This document shows, piece by piece, positions 1-5,999 of a DNA stretch of 9,250 nucleotides. The position numbers were made by a program, and so were the translations under genes. Origin of the DNA: DATAYA01 sp036272815 (GTDB lineage Bacteria; Pseudomonadota; Alphaproteobacteria; Acetobacterales; Acetobacteraceae); NCBI GenBank assembly GCA_036272815.1, contig DATAYA010000376.1, positions 1 through 9,250 on the forward strand, written 5' to 3'. How positions within the stretch are numbered: position 1 is the stretch's first letter; the number at the start of each line of letters is the position of its first letter. The notes beneath the pieces are model-generated. The model did no database searches. It saw only the letters and a list, made by a program, of their open reading frames with translations, and was not told where the DNA came from.

Positions 1-312
1 TTGCGCGACGACAACTGGCGCATCGCGACGGCGTCCGACGGTATCCACGCATTCAACCGGGGTTCCCACCACACCGGGCGGGATGCGCTCGGCTTTTTCC
101 CGCTCCTCGACGTTGCGCGCGATGGCGCACACGCCTTTTACCTCGGCACCGAGTTGGCACGCGCCGAGATCGCCTGCGCGCTCGGCAAGCGGTATGTGCA
201 GGACGCGCCGATCGACTGGGGCTGCGCCGCGCCGCCCGCGCCACGCGATGCCGCGCGGCTGGCGGAGGCGGGACACACGCTGAGGGGCAAGGGCGATGCC
301 GATGATCCGTGA
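1..312 (+). CDS. DUF6513 / dihydropteroate-synthase-like protein, C-terminal fragment
   Basis: This is the last 103 codons of a gene that begins upstream of the window; the frame is open from base 1 and ends at TGA 310-312. The visible tail includes WRIATASDGIHAFNR, then AFYLGTELARAEIACALGKRY and VQDAPIDWG. I recognise this as the C-terminal end of the DUF6513 (dihydropteroate-synthase-like) proteins found in methylotroph H4MPT gene islands and in archaea. Members carry a pterin-binding TIM-barrel domain and are thought to act in methanopterin-type cofactor synthesis; their exact reaction is not known to me. The pterin-binding part lies outside the window. The TTG at position 1 is an internal Leu codon, not a start. 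The next gene starts inside this one (17-bp overlap), so the two are very likely co-transcribed and translationally coupled. The family call is from memory of the motif, without a database comparison. Confidence 0.72.
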   Translation: MRDDNWRIATASDGIHAFNRGSHHTGRDALGFFPLLDVARDGAHAFYLGTELARAEIACALGKRYVQDAPIDWGCAAPPAPRDAARLAEAGHTLRGKGDADDP

Positions 313-844
313 GTGTATCGTTGCCACGATCGCCGCGGACGGCACGCCGCATCTCGCGCCGCTCGGGCTGATCGAACACAAGGCGGGCTGGACGATCGCG
401 CCGTTCCGTCCCTCGACCACGCTCGACAATCTGCACGTGGTGCCATTCGCGACGGCGAGCTTCACCGACGACGTGCGGATCTTTGCCGGATGCCTGACGG
501 GACGGCGCGATTGGAAGCTCGCGCCAGCGCTGCGCGTGCGGCCGCCGCGGCTTGCCGTGGCACTGGCCCATGCCGAGCTGGCGGTGAGCGCAGTCGCGGA
601 GGACGTGCGGCGCCCCCGCTTCGACTGCACCGTCCTGCATCGCGCGACCCATGCGCCGTTCGCCGGCTTCAACCGTGCGCAGGCCGCGGTGATCGAGGCG
701 GCAATCCTGCTGAGCCGGCGGCACATGCTGCCGCACGACGCAATCGCGTCGGAGTTCGCGGCGCTGCGCGTGCGCGTGGACAAGACCGCCGGCCCGGCGG
801 AAGCGGAGGCATGGGGGTGGCTCGCCGCCGCACTTGCCGGCTAG
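296..844 (+). CDS. DUF447 family protein (flavin-reductase-like split barrel, H4MPT gene-island type)
   Basis: The product is 182 aa, a normal length for DUF447 proteins. The N-terminus (ECIVATIAADGTPHLAPLG) has the FMN-binding split-barrel pattern of short-chain flavin-binding proteins. The C-terminal helical part contains FAGFNRAQAAVIEAAIL and LLSRRHML, which I recognise as the conserved signature of this family. DUF447 genes occur in archaea and in bacteria with H4MPT-linked C1 transfer. They are needed in some way for that pathway, but no reaction is established, and flavin or pterin binding is an inference. ATG 296 is chosen because a purine-rich GAGGGG (282-287) lies 8 nt upstream; ATG 302 is an in-frame alternative giving MIRECIV. 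The gene overlaps the upstream DUF6513 gene by 17 bp. It stops at TAG 842-844, 36 bp before the GGDEF-EAL gene on the same strand. Confidence 0.8.
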   Translation: MPMIRECIVATIAADGTPHLAPLGLIEHKAGWTIAPFRPSTTLDNLHVVPFATASFTDDVRIFAGCLTGRRDWKLAPALRVRPPRLAVALAHAELAVSAVAEDVRRPRFDCTVLHRATHAPFAGFNRAQAAVIEAAILLSRRHMLPHDAIASEFAALRVRVDKTAGPAEAEAWGWLAAALAG

Positions 845-865
845 GGCTTAACGCCATCGCAACGG

Positions 866-877
866 TTTGCCGGCAAA
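866..877. repeat. 12-bp perfect palindrome just before the GGDEF-EAL start
   Basis: TTTGCCGGCAAA is its own reverse complement and ends 3 bp before the GTG start (12 bp before the ATG alternative). An 8-bp part of it (TTGCCGGC) also occurs at 834-841, 33 bp upstream, at the end of the DUF447 gene. It could be a binding site for a dimeric regulator, or a small RNA hairpin (TTTG/CAAA stem with a CCGG loop) that lowers translation. Palindromes of this size also arise by chance in GC-rich DNA, and no regulator is known for it. Confidence 0.3.
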
Positions 878-880
878 GTC

Positions 881-2629
881 GTGCCGACCATGCTTGAACT
901 TGCCACCCCGAATGCGGGCGATCTCCTGCGCGAGGTCGCGGACCTCAAGGCGCAAAGTCTCCGCTTCGGGACGGCGCTGGAGAACCTTGTCCAGGGCGTC
1001 TGCTTCTTCGACGGCGAGCAGCGGCTGATCCTCTCCAACCGGCGCTATTGGGAAATCTACAATCTGCCGCCGGACCGGCTCGGCCCGGGCGTCACGCTGC
1101 ACGAGGTCATCCTTGCGCGCATCGCGGTCGGCAGCTTCCCGGCGGAGGAAGAACAGCCGTATCTGGCTTGGCGCGTCGCGCTCGCGGATCAGAGCAAGCC
1201 GCATGATTCCGTCGTCGAGCTGCGCGACGGCCGCGTGATCGCGATCCATCACAGGCCGATGCCGGATCGCGGCTGGGTTTCGACGCACGAGGACATCACC
1301 GAGCGGCGCCGGGCGGAGGATCGGATCGTGCATCTCGCCTCGCACGATCCCCTCACCGGTCTCGGCAACCGGGCGCTGTTCCAGGCGAGGCTGGTGGAGG
1401 TCCGGGCGGCGTGCGCACGGGCGGCCCGGTCGTGGGCGGTGCTTTATGTCGACCTTGACGATTTCAAAGCGGCGAACGACACGCTCGGCCATGCCCAGGG
1501 GGATGCGGTGCTGCAACTCGTGGCCGAGCGGCTACGCAGGCTGGTGCGGCGCGGCGACTCGGTCGCACGGCTCGGCGGCGACGAGTTCGGCGTTCTCGCG
1601 CCCGATGTCAACGGCGAGGCAGAGGCGGCACAGCTTTCGGGCCGCATCGTGGCCGGGCTTGCTGAGCCGTTCGCGCTCGGTGGCCGATCGGTGTGCATCG
1701 GTGCGTGCGTCGGCGCGGCGCTCGCCAGGCCAGACCACGACGCCTCACCCGAGCAGCTCCTGCGCTGGGCGGACATGGCGCTCTATCAGGCGAAGGCGGA
1801 CGGGCGCTCGACGTACCGGGTGTTCCGCCCCGAACTGGAAACCGCGTGGCGGGCGCGCCAAGACCTGGAGCATGAATTGCGCGCCGCACTCGATCGCGGC
1901 GAGTTCGAGTTGCACTACCAGCCGCTGATCGCGCTGCCCGGCGGCGAGATCGGCGGCGTCGAGGCGCTGCTGCGTTGGAATCACCCGACGCGCGGGATCG
2001 TGCCGCCGGCGGAGTTTTTGCCGCTCGCCGAGGAGACCGGGCTGATTCTGCCGATCGGTGAATGGGTGCTGCGCAGCGCGTGTCGGCAGGGCGCGGCCTG
2101 GAGCCGGGTGCGGATGGCGGTCAACCTTTCGCCGCTGCAGTTGCAGGCGCCGGGCCTCGTGCCGCTGGTCGAGGCAGTGCTGGCGGAGACCGGTCTCGAA
2201 CCCGGACGGCTCGAACTCGAAATCACCGAGACGGCCTTGCTCCGGCCGCTCGCCGGGATCGTCGGTGCGCTGGACCGGCTGCGCGGGATCGGCGTGCGCG
2301 TCGTGATCGACGATTTTGGCACCGGCTACTCGAGTCTCGCCTATTTGCAGAACCTGCCGTGCGACAAGCTGAAGATCGACCGCAGCTTCGTGTGCGCGCT
2401 GGGCGATGCCTCGGTGGCGCCGGACCGGACGGGGGCGATCGTGCAGGCCATCGTCTCGCTGTGCCGGGCGATTGGCGTCGAGGTGAACGCCGAGGGCGTG
2501 GAGACCGCAGCGCAGGAGGAGCGGCTGCGCCTGGAAGGCTGCGGCGAGATGCAGGGTTTCCGCTTCGGCCGGCCGATGCCGGCGAGTGCCATGTCTGCCG
2601 TGCTCAGGGGCGAGGCGGAACCCGCCTAG
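881..2629 (+). CDS. PAS-GGDEF-EAL cyclic-di-GMP signalling protein
   Basis: The product is a 582-aa bifunctional-type c-di-GMP protein. Residues ~33-145 resemble a PAS_7-type sensor domain (LENLVQGVCFFDG, then VSTHEDITERRRAE as the linker helix). Residues ~148-312 form a GGDEF diguanylate cyclase domain with an intact GGDEF (232-236). A product-inhibition I-site, R223-R-G-D226, sits at the canonical five-residue spacing before it. Residues ~325-575 form an EAL phosphodiesterase domain with E361-A-L, N415, DDFGTGYSS (477-485), K498 in KIDRSF, E538 in EGVET and Q558. Both activities therefore look possible, and the active direction cannot be read from sequence. No membrane segment or signal peptide is visible, so it is probably cytosolic. 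The start could be GTG 881 or ATG 890; neither has a good Shine-Dalgarno sequence, which suggests low expression. The gene lies 36 bp after the DUF447 gene, so it is probably in that operon. Its stop interlocks with the stop of the convergent ABC ATPase gene. Confidence 0.95.
   Translation: MPTMLELATPNAGDLLREVADLKAQSLRFGTALENLVQGVCFFDGEQRLILSNRRYWEIYNLPPDRLGPGVTLHEVILARIAVGSFPAEEEQPYLAWRVALADQSKPHDSVVELRDGRVIAIHHRPMPDRGWVSTHEDITERRRAEDRIVHLASHDPLTGLGNRALFQARLVEVRAACARAARSWAVLYVDLDDFKAANDTLGHAQGDAVLQLVAERLRRLVRRGDSVARLGGDEFGVLAPDVNGEAEAAQLSGRIVAGLAEPFALGGRSVCIGACVGAALARPDHDASPEQLLRWADMALYQAKADGRSTYRVFRPELETAWRARQDLEHELRAALDRGEFELHYQPLIALPGGEIGGVEALLRWNHPTRGIVPPAEFLPLAEETGLILPIGEWVLRSACRQGAAWSRVRMAVNLSPLQLQAPGLVPLVEAVLAETGLEPGRLELEITETALLRPLAGIVGALDRLRGIGVRVVIDDFGTGYSSLAYLQNLPCDKLKIDRSFVCALGDASVAPDRTGAIVQAIVSLCRAIGVEVNAEGVETAAQEERLRLEGCGEMQGFRFGRPMPASAMSAVLRGEAEPA
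2613..2627. other. Small GC-rich stem-loop at the convergent gene ends
   Basis: AGGCGG (2613-2618) and CCGCCT (2622-2627) are perfect inverted repeats around a 3-nt AAC loop. The element covers the last codons of the GGDEF-EAL gene and the last codons and part of the stop codon of the convergent LivG-LivF gene. No T-run follows on either strand, so it is not a classical intrinsic terminator. It may still mark the 3' ends of both transcripts. The stem is short and could be chance. Confidence 0.3.
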
Positions 2630-4098
2630 AGATAGCCCGTCCCCATCTCGGCCGCGAAGCGGGCCGGATCGCCCTCCCAGACAATGTGCGCGTGTTCCAG
2701 CACGTAGACGCGATCGGCGTGCGGCAGGGCAAACGTCACGTTCTGCTCACCGAGAAGCACCGTGATCGGCGTCGTCTCGCGCAGCCGCGTGAGCGCGCGC
2801 GAGAGTTGCTCCAGGATCACCGGCGCGAGGCCGAGAGTGGGTTCGTCCAGGATCAGCAGCTTCGGCTGCATCATCAGCGCGCGCGCGATCGCGAGCATCT
2901 GTTGCTCGCCGCCTGACAGCGTGCGGGCTGCCTGTCCCTGGCGCGATTGCAGGATCGGGAACAGCTCGAACAGCCAATCGAGCTGCCGCGCGCGCGCGGC
3001 CGTCGCCTGGTGCTGACCGCCGAGGTCGAGGTTCTCGCGCACGCTCATGTCGCCGAACAGCTCGCGCGTCTCGGGGCATTGCACGATGCCGCCTCGCGCG
3101 ATCGCGGCGGGGCTGCGGCCGGCGAGCGGCGTCGCCTCGAACCGCACACCGCCGGAATACGGCACGAGGCCAGAGATCGCGTTGAACAGCGTCGTCTTGC
3201 CCGCACCGTTCAGCCCGACCACCGAGACGAACTCGCCCTCGTGCACATGCAGCGAGACGCCGTCGAGCGCCTGCGCCTTGCCGTAGAGCACGCCGACGCC
3301 GCGCACATCGAGCAGCGGCTCGCCCGTGCGGCGGTCCAGCTCGGGGCGGGAGTGGGTCTCGATCTTGCCGCCGAGATAGACGCGGCGCACCGTCTCGTCG
3401 CGCATCACGGTCTCGGCCGAGCCCTCCGCGATGCGCTCGCCGAGATACATCGCCAGCACCCGGTCGACGAGGGCCGCGACGCCCTTGACGTTGTGATCGA
3501 CCAGCAGCACCGCGCGCCCGTCGCGGCGAAAGCCATCGATCAGCGCGGAGAACGCACCGACCTCGGCGGCGGTGAGACCGGCGAAGGGCTCATCCACCAG
3601 CACCACCTTCGGATCGCGCGCGATCGCCTTGGCAAGCTCGAGCCGGCGCAGGTCGGCGAAGGGCAGGGTCGTCGGGTGGCGATGCAGCACCGCATCGAGC
3701 CCGACGCTCTCGGCGATGCCGCGGGCGCGCCCGTCGACGGACTTGTCGGCCATCAGCCGGGTCAGCTTGTCGGGCAGGAGGGCGAGCTTGATGTTCTCGA
3801 GCACGGTCTGCCGGTGCAGCGGACGCGAGTGCTGGAAGATGATGCCGACGCCGGCTCGCGCGATCGCGTGCGTGGGCAGCCCGGCCATCTCGGCGCCGTC
3901 GAGCAGCACCGATCCGGCGTTCGGCCGCTCGATGCCCATCACCAGCTTCATGACCGTCGACTTGCCCGACCCGTTCGGTCCGATCAGGCCGAGGATCTCG
4001 CCGGGCTCGATCGCGAAGCCGATGTCCTTCACGGCGACCAGGCCGCCGAAGCGCTTGGTCAGGCCGGTCACCTGCAGGCGGGGGGCGGTGTTGCTCAT
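2626..4098 (-). CDS. Fused LivG-LivF ABC transporter ATPase (two nucleotide-binding domains)
   Basis: This 490-aa protein carries two complete ABC ATPase halves that are usually separate genes of about 230-260 aa each. The LivG-like half (~7-245) has Walker A GPNGSGKST (40-48), Q-loop FQ (88-89), a degenerate signature LPFAD (145-149), Walker B VVLVDE (165-170) and H-loop His202. A short linker (~245-262) follows. The LivF-like half (~263-490) has Walker A GLNGAGKTT (295-303), signature LSGGE (394-398), Walker B LLILDE (414-419) and GEQN (450-453), where LivF proteins normally have EQN instead of the H-loop His. It powers import through LivH and LivM at the inner membrane. The start is ATG 4098, whose ATGA overlaps the LivM stop, so translation is probably coupled. 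Upstream in-frame sequence is only antiparallel shadow of livM and is not part of the gene. There is no frame break between the halves, so the fusion is genuine in this sequence. Confidence 0.95.
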   Translation of the reverse strand: MSNTAPRLQVTGLTKRFGGLVAVKDIGFAIEPGEILGLIGPNGSGKSTVMKLVMGIERPNAGSVLLDGAEMAGLPTHAIARAGVGIIFQHSRPLHRQTVLENIKLALLPDKLTRLMADKSVDGRARGIAESVGLDAVLHRHPTTLPFADLRRLELAKAIARDPKVVLVDEPFAGLTAAEVGAFSALIDGFRRDGRAVLLVDHNVKGVAALVDRVLAMYLGERIAEGSAETVMRDETVRRVYLGGKIETHSRPELDRRTGEPLLDVRGVGVLYGKAQALDGVSLHVHEGEFVSVVGLNGAGKTTLFNAISGLVPYSGGVRFEATPLAGRSPAAIARGGIVQCPETRELFGDMSVRENLDLGGQHQATAARARQLDWLFELFPILQSRQGQAARTLSGGEQQMLAIARALMMQPKLLILDEPTLGLAPVILEQLSRALTRLRETTPITVLLGEQNVTFALPHADRVYVLEHAHIVWEGDPARFAAEMGTGYL

Positions 4099-5018
4099 GC
4101 GCGCGACCGTCCGCGCAGCACGTATCCGAGGAAGCCATCCGGGAAAAACAGGATCACCGCGAGCGCAACCGCTGCGACGACCAGCGTGTTGAGCTGCCCG
4201 AGCGGGCGCAGCAGCTCGCCCGCGAGGATGAGGAACACCGCGCCGATCATTCCCCCGAGGATGGTGCGCCGCCCGCCCAGCACGGCCGCGATGATGACCT
4301 GCACGCCGATCGAGATGTTGACGACAGTGTCGACCGAGGCGGTGCCGAGATAGAACACGAGCATCCCGCCGGCGAGGCCGGAGAACAGAGCGCTGACGCA
4401 GAATGCGAAAACCTTGTGTTTCGTCACGTTGAAGCCGAGGGCGGCTGCCTCCGTCGCGTCCTGCCCGCTGGCTTGCAGTATCAGTCCCATCGCCGAGCGC
4501 GACATGCCGAACAGGATGATGGCGGAGACGATCATGAAGCCGAGCGCGTATTCGTAGTTGGTGGGCGCGTCGATCGAGAGCACGTCGGGCACCGTCATGC
4601 CGATCTCGCCGCCGGTGACGCCTGCGAAGATGACGATGAAGTTCTGCAGCAGCAGCACCGCGACCAGCGTCACCAGCCCAAAATAGGGTCCGCGCAGCCG
4701 CAGCGCCGGGAGTGCGAGCAGCAGGCCCCCGAGCACGGCGAGGGCTGCCCCGAAGACGAGGCAGATCGGGATCGGCAGCCCGGTCTTGGCGTCGAGGATC
4801 GCCGCTCCGTAGGCGCCGAGCCCGATCAGGAAGGTCGGGCCGAAATTGACCTCGCCCGCGAAGCCGAACAACAGATCCCAGCTCATCGCGAACACGCCGA
4901 AGTAATAGGCTGAGGTCAGCACGCCGAGGATGTAGGCCGAGACCCACCATGGTGCCGCGGCCGCGATCGCGGCGCAGAGCACGGCAATCCATAAGCCAGG
5001 GGAACGGATCAGGCGCAT
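4095..5018 (-). CDS. livM: HAAT-family ABC transporter permease, LivM type
   Basis: This 307-aa very hydrophobic inner-membrane protein is the second permease subunit of the importer. LivM hallmarks are visible: WDLLFGFAGEVNFGP (47-61), GLGAYGAAIL (66-75), LRLRGPYFGLVTL (106-118), TGGEIG (135-140), the cytoplasmic EAA-type coupling loop around DATEAAALG (187-195), which contacts the ATPase, and FFPDGFLG (291-298) near the C-terminus. The start is set at ATG 5018 because GAGGAG (5030-5025, read on the minus strand) lies 6 nt upstream. A longer in-frame start at 5063 would only add residues overlapping livH. That ribosome-binding site overlaps the livH stop codon, with 10 bp between the genes, and the 3' end overlaps the ATPase start by 4 bp, so the cluster is tightly coupled. 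The name is by family; the substrate need not be branched-chain amino acids, since amide and urea importers share this fold. Confidence 0.93.
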   Translation of the reverse strand: MRLIRSPGLWIAVLCAAIAAAAPWWVSAYILGVLTSAYYFGVFAMSWDLLFGFAGEVNFGPTFLIGLGAYGAAILDAKTGLPIPICLVFGAALAVLGGLLLALPALRLRGPYFGLVTLVAVLLLQNFIVIFAGVTGGEIGMTVPDVLSIDAPTNYEYALGFMIVSAIILFGMSRSAMGLILQASGQDATEAAALGFNVTKHKVFAFCVSALFSGLAGGMLVFYLGTASVDTVVNISIGVQVIIAAVLGGRRTILGGMIGAVFLILAGELLRPLGQLNTLVVAAVALAVILFFPDGFLGYVLRGRSRA

Positions 5019-5028
5019 TGCACTCTCC

Positions 5029-5907
5029 TCAGCGGCGCCCAAGCAGGCCCTGCGGACGGACATAGACGACCAGGACCAGCAGCAGCAGCGCCGGGATCGG
5101 CCGCAGCGTCGGTGCGATCAGGTAAGCGGTGATGGTCTCAAGATAGCCGACGACGTACGCCGCGATCAGCGATCCCGAAACGCTGCCGAGGCCGCCGAGC
5201 ACGACGATCGAGAACGCGCTCGCGGTGAGGGTCCCAGCATTGGCCGAGCCGGTGCCGAGGAACGAGGCGAGCAGCACGCCCGCAAGACCCGCCAGCACGC
5301 CGTAGATCGTCCAGACGAAGAGATAGATGCGCGACAGCTCGAAGCCGAGCAGCGTCAGTCCGCGCGGATTGATCGAGGCGGCGAGCAGCGCCTTGCCCGC
5401 CCGCGTGCGGTTGACCAGCAGCCACAGCAGCCCGATCACGATCCAGCAGATCGCCGCGATCATGATCTCGTTGGTCGGCGTGTGCACGCCGCCGAGATTC
5501 GTCACGCCACGGATCAGCGGCACCATCGTCACCGGGTTGTCGGTGAACAGGTAGTCGAGCCCGACCTGGATCATGATGCCCCAGAGCAGGGTGCCGGTGA
5601 GCACGAAGATCTCGGTCTCGTCGCGCGGAATAGCGCGCGAGGTCTGGATCGGCCGGACGACGACAAAATAGGTCGCATAGGCCGCGAGTATGCCGCCCGC
5701 GATGCCGATCAGCGTGCCGCCGGCGGGCCCGGCGCCCCAGTTTCCGGCGGCGAGCCAGCCGACGATTGCGGCCACCACGATGATGCTGCCGTGCGCGAGA
5801 TTGAGCACGCCCGAGACGCCGAACAGCAATGTGAAGCCCACCGCGCCGAGCGCGTAGAGCGAGCTGATCGCGAACCCGTCGATCAGGATTTGCAGGAAAA
5901 GTGACAT
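5029..5907 (-). CDS. livH: HAAT-family ABC transporter permease, LivH type
   Basis: This 292-aa polytopic membrane protein is the first permease subunit. Diagnostic LivH motifs are SLYALGAVGFTLLFG (16-30), LNLAHGS (35-41), the coupling loop beginning NRTRAGKALLAAS (166-178) and ending at LGF (187-189), VVLGGLGSVSGS (235-246) and VVYVRPQGLLGR (280-291). About eight hydrophobic segments can be traced. The start at ATG 5907 gives the usual short N-terminus MSLFLQILIDG; only a weak GGAAA lies upstream. It is 92 bp downstream of the binding-protein gene, and a strong stem-loop sits in that gap, so its mRNA level may be lower than that of the binding protein. It ends 10 bp before livM. In LivH/UrtB-type importers this subunit pairs with LivM to form the translocation path. 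Confidence 0.93.
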   Translation of the reverse strand: MSLFLQILIDGFAISSLYALGAVGFTLLFGVSGVLNLAHGSIIVVAAIVGWLAAGNWGAGPAGGTLIGIAGGILAAYATYFVVVRPIQTSRAIPRDETEIFVLTGTLLWGIMIQVGLDYLFTDNPVTMVPLIRGVTNLGGVHTPTNEIMIAAICWIVIGLLWLLVNRTRAGKALLAASINPRGLTLLGFELSRIYLFVWTIYGVLAGLAGVLLASFLGTGSANAGTLTASAFSIVVLGGLGSVSGSLIAAYVVGYLETITAYLIAPTLRPIPALLLLVLVVYVRPQGLLGRR

Positions 5908-5939
5908 CGGGTTTCCGTCGCAGTATCGACCCCGCGCGA

Positions 5940-5968
5940 GAGCGGCCCAGCATGATGCCGGGCCGCTC
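5940..5968 (-). promoter_or_regulatory. Intergenic stem-loop between binding-protein and livH genes
   Basis: A perfect 9-bp inverted repeat, GAGCGGCCC (5940-5948) and GGGCCGCTC (5960-5968), encloses an 11-nt loop. Inside the loop GCA and TGC (5950-5952/5956-5958) can add three pairs past an A/C mismatch. On the minus-strand transcript it lies just after the binding-protein stop. No U-run follows, so it is not a full intrinsic terminator. It more likely stabilises the upstream mRNA or causes partial termination, which would let the binding protein be made in excess over the membrane subunits, as is known for other binding-protein operons such as malE-malF. Confidence 0.55.
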
Positions 5969-5999
5969 CGCAGGACTCAGGCAGGCGGTGGTTGGTGGA

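Noticed and set aside
2947..4353. Long plus-strand open frame (468 codons) antisense to the ABC ATPase and livM genes
   Set aside because: Its translation is low-complexity, rich in Arg, His, Asp and Gln and without motifs. The minus strand carries clear ATPase and permease motifs over the same bases. This is a typical GC-rich shadow frame.
4099..4992. An N-terminal extension of the LivG-LivF frame that would make a 788-aa protein
   Set aside because: The added part is Arg-rich non-coding-like sequence out of frame with livM, which fully occupies this region. The ATGA overlap at 4095-4098 gives a natural start.
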